Shown: positions 30,962-39,051 of the stretch, in pieces
How the letters are laid out: each line of letters opens with the position of its first letter
Numbering within the stretch: the first letter of the stretch is position 1
Position numbers and translations under genes: made by a program
The notes under the pieces: model-generated
Seen by the model: the letters and a program-made list of their open reading frames with translations, nothing else
What the model was told of the DNA's origin: nothing
Database searches by the model: none
Source of the DNA: a virus
Length of the DNA stretch: 49,016 nucleotides
Virus record (IMG/VR): IMGVR_UViG_3300029914_000039
Span: 1 to 49,016 of that record
Strand: one strand, 5' to 3'

Positions 30962-33900
30962 ATGTCTAACCCCAAGGTCCAGGACCCCGAGATCGTAGAC
31001 GATGCTGCTCCCTTGCCCATCCCTCTTGCCCCATCGCATGGCCCTGCTGTGCCCCTGGTGGCATCCCACCGCCCTTCCGCCACTACCACAGGCAACCCAT
31101 TCAACAAGGGCCCCCTGGCACCACGCCAGAAGAAGGAACCCGAAGGTTTGCAGTCTACGGGCGGGGGCAAGATTGGCTCTCTGACCAGTTCGACCGCGAC
31201 ATCCGTAGGCGGGGTCAAGGATCTGCTGGGGCGAACAGTGGCCTCTGCCGGGGAAAGTCTGTTTAGCACTCTGGGGTTGCCTCAGAAGGCGGCTAAGGTG
31301 TGGGACCGGGTGAAGCAGGAACACCCCGTTTTCGCTGATCTGGTTGGCCGGTCTGCTCCGGGTATGAACCTGGGTCTTGATCTAGCCCTCAAGACGGTTG
31401 GCCCCATGCTCCCCGAGAAAGATTTTGTTACGCCGGTCATCAAGGCGGCAGATGAAACCTTGGAACGGCTGGGCATCCACAAAGACACAGCCATGGGGCA
31501 AGTAGGCGAGACCGTGGGTGGCATCTCTGGTGGCGTGACTAAGGCTTCTGTCCTGGGCCCGGTGGCACTGCCCTTCTTCGCTGTCGAGGGTGGCATAGAC
31601 AAGACGGTTCAGGCTTTGGACGGAGGCAGTTCTCTGAACAGGTCTCTCGCCGCTGGAACGGTTAATGCCCTGACTGCTGCCACGATCATGAAGTTGGCCG
31701 GTGGCAACCCAAAGGCAGGCGAAGCTGTCTACAATTCGTTCCTTAAACTAGCAGCGAAGAAGGCAGCCACAGGGACAGGCATGGGCACTGCCTTTGGTGC
31801 TACTGATTTGGCCATAGACAAGTTCATCCTGAACAAGAACATGACCTGGGGCCAGGCCGGCCATTCGATGCTGAGCTCCATCAAAACGATGCTGGGGTAT
31901 GAACTGGCCGGTGGCATCAAGCCGGCCAGGATGCTGTTTGAGGGGAAGCAGATCGCGGGTCAGTATGCATCTCCAGAAGATGCCCATGCCGACATCGTGC
32001 CCAAACTGGTGGATGCCTACGCCTCTGGGGACAAGAAAGAGATCGACCGTCAATACGCTAAGCATCAAGCCGTCGTCTACGCCCAGCAGGCAGGCATCCC
32101 ATTCAAGGGGGCCAAGGCCGTTTCTGGCGCCGAGCAAATACCTCATGCCCTACGTGTGGTTGAGGCATCCAAACCTACAGAGGAGGCTACCAATGCCAGC
32201 GAAGTCGAAGGCACAACTCCGGTGGGTGAACAGCCCGGCGGGGCACAAGGCCCTGGGGGAGAAGGGCGTGAAGGAGTGGGACAAGGCGTCGAAGGGGAAG
32301 CATCTCCCGGAGAAGGTGAAGCACCCAAAGAAAAAGGCAAGACGCTAGACGAGATGGCTCCGACCATTCCGGCTGCACTGAAGGACCGGTTCCAGGAGGA
32401 CGTTGCCGCCGGTAAGCGGCACGATGCCGATCTGGCCGACCTGGAAGCCGAAGCCCAGCGCCGGGAGGGAATCTTCCGCAAGAAGATCAAGCAGAGGGTC
32501 TTCGCCGCCAAGGGAGGGAAGGGAAAGCCCCCCTCCGAGAAGGAGATCGACGCCTTCATCCAGCGGGATGCCAAGAGCAAGGACGAACATGATGCCATCC
32601 AGTCCCGGAAGGTTTTCATCGAGGTTCAGCGGGAAGCCAACGAGAAGGCCAGAGAAGCAACCGCAGAGAAGTGGCGCAAGGTTGTCCCGGAAACGCAGGG
32701 GCAGGAGCCGGAAGCCGAGGAACCGAAACCCGCGAGTGAAGCGCCTACCGCCGTTCCCGAGGCTCCGGAAGAGAACCCCGAACCGGCGAAGGCTGAGGAA
32801 CCTGTCCGGGCCCCTGAAAAAAAAGAGGAACCCAAGGTTGAAAAGCGGGTGAAGGGAGAGAAGGTCAAGGTCACCTCTCCCCCTCCCCCTGTGATACAGC
32901 AGCAGCAGACTCCCGCTGCTGCCGCGCCCGGCACCGGGGCTCCGATCCCTGCCGCCCTCCAAGGGAAGCGTCGGGTCGGCGACACCTTCTTCATGGATCC
33001 GTCCGAGATGGTGGTGGATCCTGAGCCCAAGGGCACTGAGCCCAAGGACACTGAGGCCAAGGAACCCGTTGCCGAGAAGCCCAAGGCCAAGACTCCGTTT
33101 AAAAAGGAACAGCCTAAACCCGAAGAACCAAAGCGGCCCGTTACCGTGCAAGCGGAACGTACGTTGCCCAAGGAACTGTCTTCGGCCAAGCCTCGTTTCA
33201 ACGTGGGCATGAACAGTTACCTGCCTGTATTTGAGAACCCCATCGACAAGGCTTTGTTCATCGTTGCGCAGAAGACGCCCAGCAAGTCGGACGCCAAATA
33301 CATGGATTGGCTGCGAAGCCATTTCCCAGAGAACAGCGACGAAGAAATACGTAGCATGGGGTCCAAGGTCAGGGGCGAGATCAAGAGGTTAGCCAAGGGG
33401 GAGGCAGGCACCATCGCCATCCCTGACCAGGGACATGCCGAAAACCCCGGAGAGGTTAAGATCACCCCTAGAGCCAAGGCCAAAGAGAAGGTCCAGGAGA
33501 CACTTCCGGGGGACGAGAACAGTGCCGCTCGCCACCAGGCTTACCAGAACGGCGTTACTCCAGATTCGTCCACAGAAGACATCGTGGCCGCTGCCGTCAC
33601 GCCACCAAAGTCCATGGTTGACCCAGAACGTGGTGCCGTGAGTGTCGCCCTGCCCGACAAGGCAGATGTCGGTAAGGTCTTGGAAACCATCTGGGACCGC
33701 ATCAAAGATGGGTTCAAGGGACTTGGCCCAAGTCCAAATGATCGGGTGCGCAAAGCCACGGCCATGCTGAACATGTACGAATCTCTGGCCAAGGCCAACC
33801 GGGTGCAGATGCCGTTTATTGAAGGCCGCCCTGACCCAGAGGTTGCCTCGTCCATGATCGGTGGCAGGCCGCCCTTGCTCGAAAAAGATTCCAATGTGTC

Positions 33901-36187
33901 CGTGCTGGGCCAGAGTTTCCGATCCCCGCACTTCCTTGGGCCCGGGGAACGTGCCTATATCATCGACCGCATCATCGCTGACAGCCACGAAGCATCTCTC
34001 ACTGACGCCCACTCCAGGGTCGTCCGAGACACCCTCAAAAAAGAGGGGATCAAGGATGATTCGGAGATGATCGACAAACGCATGTCGCCTCTCCACGACG
34101 AAATCACCAAATTGGTGCGCCGGCTCGCCCCCCTCACAGCACAACGCCGTAGCAAGGAAGCAGAACTTCTCAAACAGAGGCGACGGGTTAGCCAGCACAT
34201 CCTTCGTGATATGGAAGAACGCGCCCAGGCCAGGGGCAAGAAACTGGACCACGACGATCTGCTCAAGGCCATGGACAAAGCAGAGAAGGCCCCCGAGGTC
34301 CAGGCTGCAAAATCGGATCTCGCCTTGTTCGATAGCGTCCACCAGCAGGACATGGAAGCCGACATCATCGCCAAGAACGACCTCTACGATAAGGCTCAGA
34401 AAGAGATTCGTGACATCGCCAAGGTCTCCCCCGATACCCGGGTGGCCCTTTGGATGGAGCCAGAAGCCAAGCGCCCGTATTGGCTCGAAGAAATGATGAA
34501 GCCCAACGAGATCAGAGCCGCCGAGCGCCTGACGGAACTGAACGCCAAATTCCGAGACGCCGGCAAGAAAGTGGGCCTCGCTATGCGAAACGAGGAATAC
34601 ATCACGCACCTGTTCAGGCCAATGGAAGCCTACCTTGCGGAGACCACCGCAGAAGGTCGTAAGGCCCTTCAGGAAGTCCTCGACTTCCAGCACCGGGACG
34701 ATGCCAGCATGAACCTCATGCCCAGTGTCCATGCAGCCATGAGCTACTACATCCCAACCATTTCCAGGAAACTTGCGCGTCAACCCCTGCTCAACAAGTG
34801 GATGGGGCAACTCAACGACCAGGGGCAGAACGCTTACCAGGACCCCAACAGTAAGTTCTACGCCAAGAACTTCGGTGACTGGCTGGAACGAGAAATCAAG
34901 GAAATGCAGTACCCACCGCACCCTGATGTGGTAGACCGGACCTTGGGATGGATCAAACAGGCTGAGATGACCAAACTATTGGCCGCAAATCCCAGGGTCG
35001 GCGTGAAACACGCCGTGTCCAAACTGGCGAACAACTTAGCCTTCCACCGTTCCTACACTGCCCCAGCCATGGGCGAGTATATGGTCAACCTCGCCCGCAG
35101 GGCCGAGAACCTTCCGCTGATAGGCACAGCATTCAAGAACACGACCGGCAGGGTTCTAGACCTTACCGGGCACCTCAGCGCCGAGGACCAGGCCAAGGTC
35201 CAGATTCTCATGTCCAATCTGGTGCAGCGCCGGCAGATCATGGCCGCGCTGAACGAAGACCCGCTGATGGCCAAATACCAGCAGCCTTTGTTCAATTCGT
35301 TCTTCGGGCACGGAGCCCGGGGCATGGCCGAGAACGTGTTCAAGGGAGCCAGGAAGGTCAAGCGTATCGCGGGGTTCCCTGTGTCCCAGATCGAGGCCAT
35401 GGAGAATTTCGTCAACGTGGCAGCTTCCCTCCAGAGAGGCCAGGATGTCGGTCTGTCCCAGGAGGATCAGATCCGTGGAGCCATCGGGAACATCCTGGAT
35501 ATCTCCCAGCGTGGCGGGGCAGACGCTTCCCGGTTCACCAAAAGCAAGGTGGGTGCGTTGACGGCCCTTACGCAGACGCCTACCAAGATGTACGAACTCT
35601 ACGCCCAGACCATCAAACGCGCCGTTAAGGGCGAGAAGGACATCTATGGGACCACTGGAGCAACCGACCTGATCTCCATGATGGCCGTTCATGGAGCCCT
35701 GATCGCCTTGGGGGAGAAGTCCGGGAAGATGGTTGGGAAGCGAGGGCTAAAACTCTACCACATGCTTTACCACCCACCCGCAATGAACCCAGAGGTGGCC
35801 AGTAAATACGCACAGTACGCCTACCACGAAGCCATGGCCCATTCCGGGGTCGGTGGGAAGCAGCATGAGCGCGAGGCGCTGAGGCTCAAACTTTCGGGAG
35901 ACGGGGATATTCGTAATTTGATAACCCTGAGCACTATTGGTGATATTGGCAGCGACATCAAAAACCTTTCCAATGCGCCGATGGCTTTTGCTAAGGGCTT
36001 GCCTGCCGTCCAGCAGTGGGCAGCCCTGGCAGGCAAGGTCCCCCACTCGTACGAATCCAAGTTGCATTACTTGGCCGGCGTGAAGTCAGAGGACTACGAG
36101 AAGCGCATGGAGAACCTAAGCGTGATGAAGGGGAAGAAGGAATACCTCAACCAGCAGAGGAAGGCAAAGCGTCCCTTGAACGAGTGA
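30962..36187 (+). CDS. giant internal virion / pilot protein (1741 aa)
   Basis: The longest gene of the window, last of the ejection trio. Residues 150-330 contain Gly/Ala-rich hydrophobic helices (GETVGGISGGVTKASVLGPV, TLALMKLAGG-like blocks) that could insert in membranes. Residues 418-460 are Gly/Glu-rich, and 575-735 are a Pro/Glu/Lys-rich linker (AEEPKPASEAPTAVPEAPEE, EPEPKGTEPKDTEAKEPVAE), probably extended. Residues 960-1740 are helical and soluble with coiled-coil stretches. The design fits a T7 gp16-like ejection protein, but no lytic-transglycosylase motif was seen at the N-terminus, so peptidoglycan digestion must come from elsewhere or be absent. No polymerase or methylase motif is visible. 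Strong ribosome binding site: AGGAGGGTAAC. Confidence 0.65.
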   Translation: MSNPKVQDPEIVDDAAPLPIPLAPSHGPAVPLVASHRPSATTTGNPFNKGPLAPRQKKEPEGLQSTGGGKIGSLTSSTATSVGGVKDLLGRTVASAGESLFSTLGLPQKAAKVWDRVKQEHPVFADLVGRSAPGMNLGLDLALKTVGPMLPEKDFVTPVIKAADETLERLGIHKDTAMGQVGETVGGISGGVTKASVLGPVALPFFAVEGGIDKTVQALDGGSSLNRSLAAGTVNALTAATIMKLAGGNPKAGEAVYNSFLKLAAKKAATGTGMGTAFGATDLAIDKFILNKNMTWGQAGHSMLSSIKTMLGYELAGGIKPARMLFEGKQIAGQYASPEDAHADIVPKLVDAYASGDKKEIDRQYAKHQAVVYAQQAGIPFKGAKAVSGAEQIPHALRVVEASKPTEEATNASEVEGTTPVGEQPGGAQGPGGEGREGVGQGVEGEASPGEGEAPKEKGKTLDEMAPTIPAALKDRFQEDVAAGKRHDADLADLEAEAQRREGIFRKKIKQRVFAAKGGKGKPPSEKEIDAFIQRDAKSKDEHDAIQSRKVFIEVQREANEKAREATAEKWRKVVPETQGQEPEAEEPKPASEAPTAVPEAPEENPEPAKAEEPVRAPEKKEEPKVEKRVKGEKVKVTSPPPPVIQQQQTPAAAAPGTGAPIPAALQGKRRVGDTFFMDPSEMVVDPEPKGTEPKDTEAKEPVAEKPKAKTPFKKEQPKPEEPKRPVTVQAERTLPKELSSAKPRFNVGMNSYLPVFENPIDKALFIVAQKTPSKSDAKYMDWLRSHFPENSDEEIRSMGSKVRGEIKRLAKGEAGTIAIPDQGHAENPGEVKITPRAKAKEKVQETLPGDENSAARHQAYQNGVTPDSSTEDIVAAAVTPPKSMVDPERGAVSVALPDKADVGKVLETIWDRIKDGFKGLGPSPNDRVRKATAMLNMYESLAKANRVQMPFIEGRPDPEVASSMIGGRPPLLEKDSNVSVLGQSFRSPHFLGPGERAYIIDRIIADSHEASLTDAHSRVVRDTLKKEGIKDDSEMIDKRMSPLHDEITKLVRRLAPLTAQRRSKEAELLKQRRRVSQHILRDMEERAQARGKKLDHDDLLKAMDKAEKAPEVQAAKSDLALFDSVHQQDMEADIIAKNDLYDKAQKEIRDIAKVSPDTRVALWMEPEAKRPYWLEEMMKPNEIRAAERLTELNAKFRDAGKKVGLAMRNEEYITHLFRPMEAYLAETTAEGRKALQEVLDFQHRDDASMNLMPSVHAAMSYYIPTISRKLARQPLLNKWMGQLNDQGQNAYQDPNSKFYAKNFGDWLEREIKEMQYPPHPDVVDRTLGWIKQAEMTKLLAANPRVGVKHAVSKLANNLAFHRSYTAPAMGEYMVNLARRAENLPLIGTAFKNTTGRVLDLTGHLSAEDQAKVQILMSNLVQRRQIMAALNEDPLMAKYQQPLFNSFFGHGARGMAENVFKGARKVKRIAGFPVSQIEAMENFVNVAASLQRGQDVGLSQEDQIRGAIGNILDISQRGGADASRFTKSKVGALTALTQTPTKMYELYAQTIKRAVKGEKDIYGTTGATDLISMMAVHGALIALGEKSGKMVGKRGLKLYHMLYHPPAMNPEVASKYAQYAYHEAMAHSGVGGKQHEREALRLKLSGDGDIRNLITLSTIGDIGSDIKNLSNAPMAFAKGLPAVQQWAALAGKVPHSYESKLHYLAGVKSEDYEKRMENLSVMKGKKEYLNQQRKAKRPLNE

Positions 36188-36191
36188 CCCC

Positions 36192-36219
36192 TTGCCCGAA
36201 CTCCAGCATCGCCTATACT
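36192..36219 (+). promoter_or_regulatory. sigma70-like promoter for the GT9 unit
   Basis: TTGCCC (36192-36197), 16-bp spacer, TATACT (36214-36219), starting just after the ejection gene stop. It separates the glycosyltransferase unit from the late operon. A long structured leader follows before the first start at 36391. Confidence 0.45.
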
Positions 36220-36390
36220 GACCTTGTTGGAGTAGAGCCCAGCACAAGCCACATCTCGCCCATCCCGGCCATCGTCCTCCTTGCCCATGCAACATGGGGC
36301 TCTACCAAGGGGGAGTGGCCGGGACTTTTGCCCAGTCAGGGGCAACGTGCCCGAAAATCCATCCACTGATCTTGTCCATATGGAGGGACT
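36220..36390 (+). promoter_or_regulatory. structured 5' leader with competing hairpins
   Basis: About 170 bases without a gene, holding several inverted repeats: TAGAGCCC (36233-36240) with GGGCTCTA (36297-36304); CCGGCCA (36265-36271) with TGGCCGG (36316-36322); CCCATG (36284-36289) with CATGGG (36293-36298); TTGCCC (36328-36333) with GGGCAA (36340-36345). The first two pairs interleave (pseudoknot order), and GGGCTCTA shares bases with CATGGG, so at least two folds exclude each other. That is the design of an attenuator or riboswitch-like leader; ligand unknown, function inferred. TATGGAGGGACT is the ribosome binding site at its end. Confidence 0.4.
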
Positions 36391-36501
36391 ATGAACCGAT
36401 CCGAAGAAGCCCTAGAAAAGATCGCCAAACGCATGTGGTGGATCTCGTTTTGGCTATTCATGATTGCGTTTCTGATGCCCAACCCGTGGTGTCGCAAATG
36501 A
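36391..36501 (+). CDS. 36-aa single-span membrane miniprotein
   Basis: ATG 36391 has a strong ribosome binding site (TGGAGGGACT). Product MNRSEEALEKIAKRMWWISF then WLFMIAFLMPNPWCRK: a charged N-terminus followed by one aromatic-rich membrane helix. Its TGA overlaps the ATG of the glycosyltransferase by 4 bp. It may tether or assist the enzyme at the membrane, or act in superinfection exclusion; both are guesses. Confidence 0.6.
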   Translation: MNRSEEALEKIAKRMWWISFWLFMIAFLMPNPWCRK

Positions 36502-37358
36502 GAGACATCTACATCGCTAGGGGCTCTGGGCTCGGGGACGTTCTCATGCTGGCCGGCGCGGCGAAGGCTATCTCTGCCCGTGGGTTCAACGTACACCTGG
36601 GGACCATGCCGGAATTCGAGCCGTTGCTACGCCTATGCCCGCACATTGCCTCCATCAACACTGGCTACTGCGGCTGGTATAAGTGCCTGGATGATTGCCT
36701 GTATGGCATAGCCGGGGTTCACCAGACAGATGCCTACCTGAAGGCGCTGGGTGTCGAGGAACCAGACCCTGAGATGAAACGGATCGAGCTTCGACCAGAC
36801 ATCAATGCCCAGACGGCCATCGAACCCCTGGTTCATGGTCCACACCTCGCTGTTTTGCACCCAGCTCTGACCGACCCCAACCGGACTTGGCCCATGGCAC
36901 ACTGGCAACGCTTGGCCGATCTGCTCAAGGAGTCCGGTTACACGGTCGTCCAGATCGGGCGTGATGGCCACAACAAGGGCGCCCACACCTTAAACGGTGT
37001 GGTCCAGGCCACCAACCTACTGAGCCTCACAGAGACGCTGGAGATGATCAGGGCGTCCGAAGTATTCATCTCCACGGACTCAGGGCCGGTGCAACTGGCC
37101 GGCGCCACCAAGACCCGTATGGTGGTGATCTACTCTTCGGTAGACGGTCGGCACAGGATCCCCTTTGGATCCAACGCTGCCATCGTCCAGGCACCTTGCG
37201 CCATGGCCGGTTGCTACCGGTTCATGCATGAGCCTTCGATCTGGCAAGAACATGTCAAGCCGGATCTGAATGATACCTTCCAGTTCTGGTGCCCAGCCAA
37301 GGACAACTACGGGTGCCTTGGCCGGGTCACGCCAGAAATGGTGATGAGCGCGATCTAG
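36498..37358 (+). CDS. family 9 glycosyltransferase (heptosyltransferase-like)
   Basis: 286-aa GT-B-type enzyme. RGSGLGDVLMLAGAAKAI (residues 8-25) is the N-terminal acceptor-loop motif of the RfaF/WaaC heptosyltransferase family. HPALTDPNRTWP and HWQRLADLLKESGYTVVQIG form the start of the donor domain, and ISTDSGPVQLAGAT (near residues 192-205) is the conserved TDSG..HLA donor-binding block. Such enzymes add sugars to the LPS core. In a phage this suggests alteration of the host surface (exclusion of rivals) or glycosylation of phage parts. ATG 36498 was chosen by its 4-bp overlap with the upstream miniprotein; the frame is open further upstream to 36294 through the leader. The stop (36356-36358) overlaps the stop of the convergent minus-strand gene. 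Confidence 0.8.
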   Translation: MRDIYIARGSGLGDVLMLAGAAKAISARGFNVHLGTMPEFEPLLRLCPHIASINTGYCGWYKCLDDCLYGIAGVHQTDAYLKALGVEEPDPEMKRIELRPDINAQTAIEPLVHGPHLAVLHPALTDPNRTWPMAHWQRLADLLKESGYTVVQIGRDGHNKGAHTLNGVVQATNLLSLTETLEMIRASEVFISTDSGPVQLAGATKTRMVVIYSSVDGRHRIPFGSNAAIVQAPCAMAGCYRFMHEPSIWQEHVKPDLNDTFQFWCPAKDNYGCLGRVTPEMVMSAI

Positions 37359-37753
37359 AGGTGCAGTTCCGCAGGGATGGCTTCGACAGCGGATTCCTGA
37401 TGAACCATCTGCCCTGTCTCCGGGTCACGAACAAAGCCAGCCTGGGCAAGAATGTCCAGACCCGCCTGATCGTTGGGAGAGAGTTTCTGTTCTTTGTACG
37501 TCTTATTCCATTGTGTTGCTCCCATCATGGCCTTCCCTACATCGGCCTTGGCCTTGTCTTCTGCTTTCAGCAATAGTTTGTGGATGCCGGTGAACAGTGC
37601 CTTGATCTCCTCCTCGCGGTTGGTGATGGCCGCTTTTTCTTTGGTCTCCCACGTTTCCAGACGGGCCTTGAGTTTGCCGATCCAGACCCAAAACGGGGCG
37701 CCCAGGAAGAGACCGGCGATGACGGAAATGACGATGATGAGCAGGATGTTCAC
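37355..37753 (-). CDS. membrane-anchored protein with scaffold-derived C-terminus (132 aa)
   Basis: GTG start at 37753 overlaps the upstream stop by 4 bp, with AAGAAGG before it. An N-terminal membrane helix (MNILLIIVISVIAGLFLGAPF) is followed by a charged helix (KLKARLETWETKEKAAITNR) to about residue 75. The last third (SPNDQAGLDILAQAGFVRDP and ETGQMVHQES) is identical to residues 12-41 of the scaffold protein on the other strand. The shared DNA includes the scaffold ribosome binding site and start codon, here read in a different frame before a 2-base gap restores the common frame. The stop is shared as CTAG with the plus-strand glycosyltransferase. Function unknown. Confidence 0.65.
   Translation of the reverse strand: MNILLIIVISVIAGLFLGAPFWVWIGKLKARLETWETKEKAAITNREEEIKALFTGIHKLLLKAEDKAKADVGKAMMGATQWNKTYKEQKLSPNDQAGLDILAQAGFVRDPETGQMVHQESAVEAIPAELHL
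37394..37522 (-). repeat. inverted duplication, copy 2
   Basis: Reverse complement of 10579-10709. 37394-37481 is identical over 88 bp; the rest has a 2-base gap and a few substitutions. It encodes the C-terminal half of the 132-aa membrane-anchored protein. Confidence 0.9.
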
Positions 37754-38025
37754 TGGACGCCTTCTTCAGAGGTGAGCGCGGGGGCCTCGATGGGGGCCGG
37801 CTCGGGTTCGGGGATGGTTTCGGGTTCAGGGGTCGGGTCAGGTGCCGGGTCGGTCGGTTCTTCAGTGGGCAAGGCTTCGTCTTCCACGGGCGGTTCTTCG
37901 TTCAGGAAGACAGGTTCAGCGATGGCCTGGAGTGGGCACAGGCACCACCAGGCGGGCCCTCCGCAGGACTGCATGGCTGCATCCAGGGGGACGATCTTCT
38001 TGCCGCAGTTCGGACATGTTTCCAT
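37750..38025 (-). CDS. small zinc-ribbon protein with Pro/Glu-rich tail (91 aa)
   Basis: Start at ATG 38025 with CTGGAGGACTCA upstream (GGAGG six bases away). The frame is open further upstream to a TTG at 38202, but that TTG is the -35 box of the promoter. The product begins METCPNCGKKIV (CPNC) with further Cys (CGGPAWWCLC), a compact zinc-binding head, followed by a Pro/Glu/Thr tail (PTDPAPDPTPEPETIPEPEP). Coupled by a 4-bp overlap to the membrane-anchored protein. Function unknown. Confidence 0.6.
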   Translation of the reverse strand: METCPNCGKKIVPLDAAMQSCGGPAWWCLCPLQAIAEPVFLNEEPPVEDEALPTEEPTDPAPDPTPEPETIPEPEPAPIEAPALTSEEGVQ

Positions 38026-38173
38026 TGAGTCCTCCAGGCCCGGGATGGGCATCAGACGCTTTAGTTTACACGCAGCAAAGCAACCCAGCCTCGCGTGTGT
38101 GGGTTGCCGTGCTTCGGGGTCCGAATCACTCAGCGCGACGGGTTCCCCAGCGGAACTCCAACGGGCCTGGTAA
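38026..38173 (-). promoter_or_regulatory. untranslated leader with 8-bp-stem hairpin
   Basis: About 140 bases from the promoter to ATG 38025 on the minus strand. GCAACCCA (38080-38087) and TGGGTTGC (38100-38107) form a perfect 8-bp stem with a 12-base loop, extendable by outer GTG/CAC pairs. No T-tract follows, so it is a structured leader rather than a terminator. No other gene seen. Confidence 0.4.
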
Positions 38174-38202
38174 AGTATAGGTCGTTTAATCGAGTAGGTC
38201 AA
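38174..38202 (-). promoter_or_regulatory. strong sigma70-type promoter
   Basis: On the minus strand: TTGACC (38197-38202), 17-bp spacer, TATACT (38174-38179), one mismatch from consensus in the -35 and one in the -10. An AT-rich stretch (38211-38234, ATTATAAATAAT type) lies upstream and could serve as an UP element. Drives the zinc-ribbon and membrane-anchored genes toward the convergent junction at 37355. The best promoter match in the window. Confidence 0.7.
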
Positions 38203-38232
38203 TAGTGCCGAGTTGATTATTTATAATTGATA

Positions 38233-38625
38233 TCACTCGTCTTCACCATCGGACTCATCTTCTCGCCCCTGGGTCACTTCGGGGTTTTCTTCCACCTCCC
38301 GGTCAGGGGAACCGGCGTCTTCGTCCCGGTCATTGTCCATTGAGCGGGGTTCGTAGTCTGGGGTCATGGCGGCAAGCCTTTCTCTGAGGTTCTTCATGCT
38401 TGATAGCAACTGGTTGGGGCTGTTGGCGTTGAAGGTCATGCCATGTCGGCTGGCGATCTCGGCCAATTCTTCCAGGCGGGTCTTGGGTCTTGGGCCGATG
38501 AACTCCACGCCGGCCAGCATGTGTTCGGCCATACGGGACATGCCTTGGACGCGCCGATGGGATCTCGGCATCTTGATCAGTCCGACAGAGGCCATCCAGG
38601 ATGGTTTGAGTTTCACTTCTTGCAT
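38233..38625 (-). CDS. hypothetical basic-to-acidic protein (130 aa)
   Basis: 130-aa protein with ATG 38625 preceded by AAGGAGACTGAACC. The first 60 residues are basic (LKPSWMASVGLIKMPRSHRR), the last 35 strongly acidic (MDNDRDEDAGSPDREVEENP). A central helix (LEELAEIASRHGMTF). Could bind nucleic acid or a basic partner; family not recognised. Confidence 0.55.
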   Translation of the reverse strand: MQEVKLKPSWMASVGLIKMPRSHRRVQGMSRMAEHMLAGVEFIGPRPKTRLEELAEIASRHGMTFNANSPNQLLSSMKNLRERLAAMTPDYEPRSMDNDRDEDAGSPDREVEENPEVTQGREDESDGEDE

Positions 38626-38960
38626 GGTTCAGTCTCCTTGAGCCTGATATGGGTTCGTTCGATGAGAACCTGATGGATTTCGTCCAGAATCCCGCCACCT
38701 TTTTCCACCCAGTGCCAGTCCAAAATGCGGTCATGCATGGCCTTGAACACCTGGACCTCTTCGACCGGTCGGGCGTAGTAGCATTTCTTGCCATCGACAA
38801 ACAGGGTATTCCCCTGCCGGCGCCAGAAAAGCATCCACCCCAGGGCGGCGCACTGCAAGTCCTCTTCTGGGGTGTCCCAGATAAACAGCGGGTTGGTTAG
38901 ATGCGCAGGGTAAAGCGGAGCAACCCCTAGATCAAGGCCCGACTCCCAATCGTCTTCCAT
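38613..38960 (-). CDS. hypothetical protein (115 aa)
   Basis: 115-aa protein, ATG 38960 with AAAGGAGATCAGAG upstream. Mixed alpha/beta with several Trp residues (ALGWMLFWRRQGN), a Lys/Tyr strand (LFVDGKKCYYARPVEEVQVF) and a helical end. Overlaps the following gene by 13 bases. No family recognised. Confidence 0.55.
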   Translation of the reverse strand: MEDDWESGLDLGVAPLYPAHLTNPLFIWDTPEEDLQCAALGWMLFWRRQGNTLFVDGKKCYYARPVEEVQVFKAMHDRILDWHWVEKGGGILDEIHQVLIERTHIRLKETEPCKK

Positions 38961-39051
38961 CTCTGATCTCCTTTGCTGCTTTTAAAAACTGTACCATTGC
39001 GAACTCGTACGCCGTTTTGCCTTCTGGTGTGTTAATCCATAGCGGCGGCAA
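38932..39051 (-). CDS. 39-aa miniprotein, TTG start (tentative)
   Basis: TTG at 39051 follows CAAGGGATGAA, a good ribosome binding site. The product PPLWINTPEGKTAYEFAMVQ then FLKAAKEIRDGRRL looks protein-like (amphipathic helix, mixed composition), and its end overlaps the next gene by 29 bases. It starts just after the hairpin element and could be the remnant of a longer gene whose 5' part was replaced by that element. Real translation is uncertain. Confidence 0.4.
   Translation of the reverse strand: MPPLWINTPEGKTAYEFAMVQFLKAAKEIRDGRRLGVGP

Noticed and set aside
33389-34921. 510-codon open frame on the minus strand opposite the giant ejection gene
   Set aside because: Composition is typical of antisense translation of a GC-rich gene, no domain is recognisable, and the plus-strand gene is continuous through the region.
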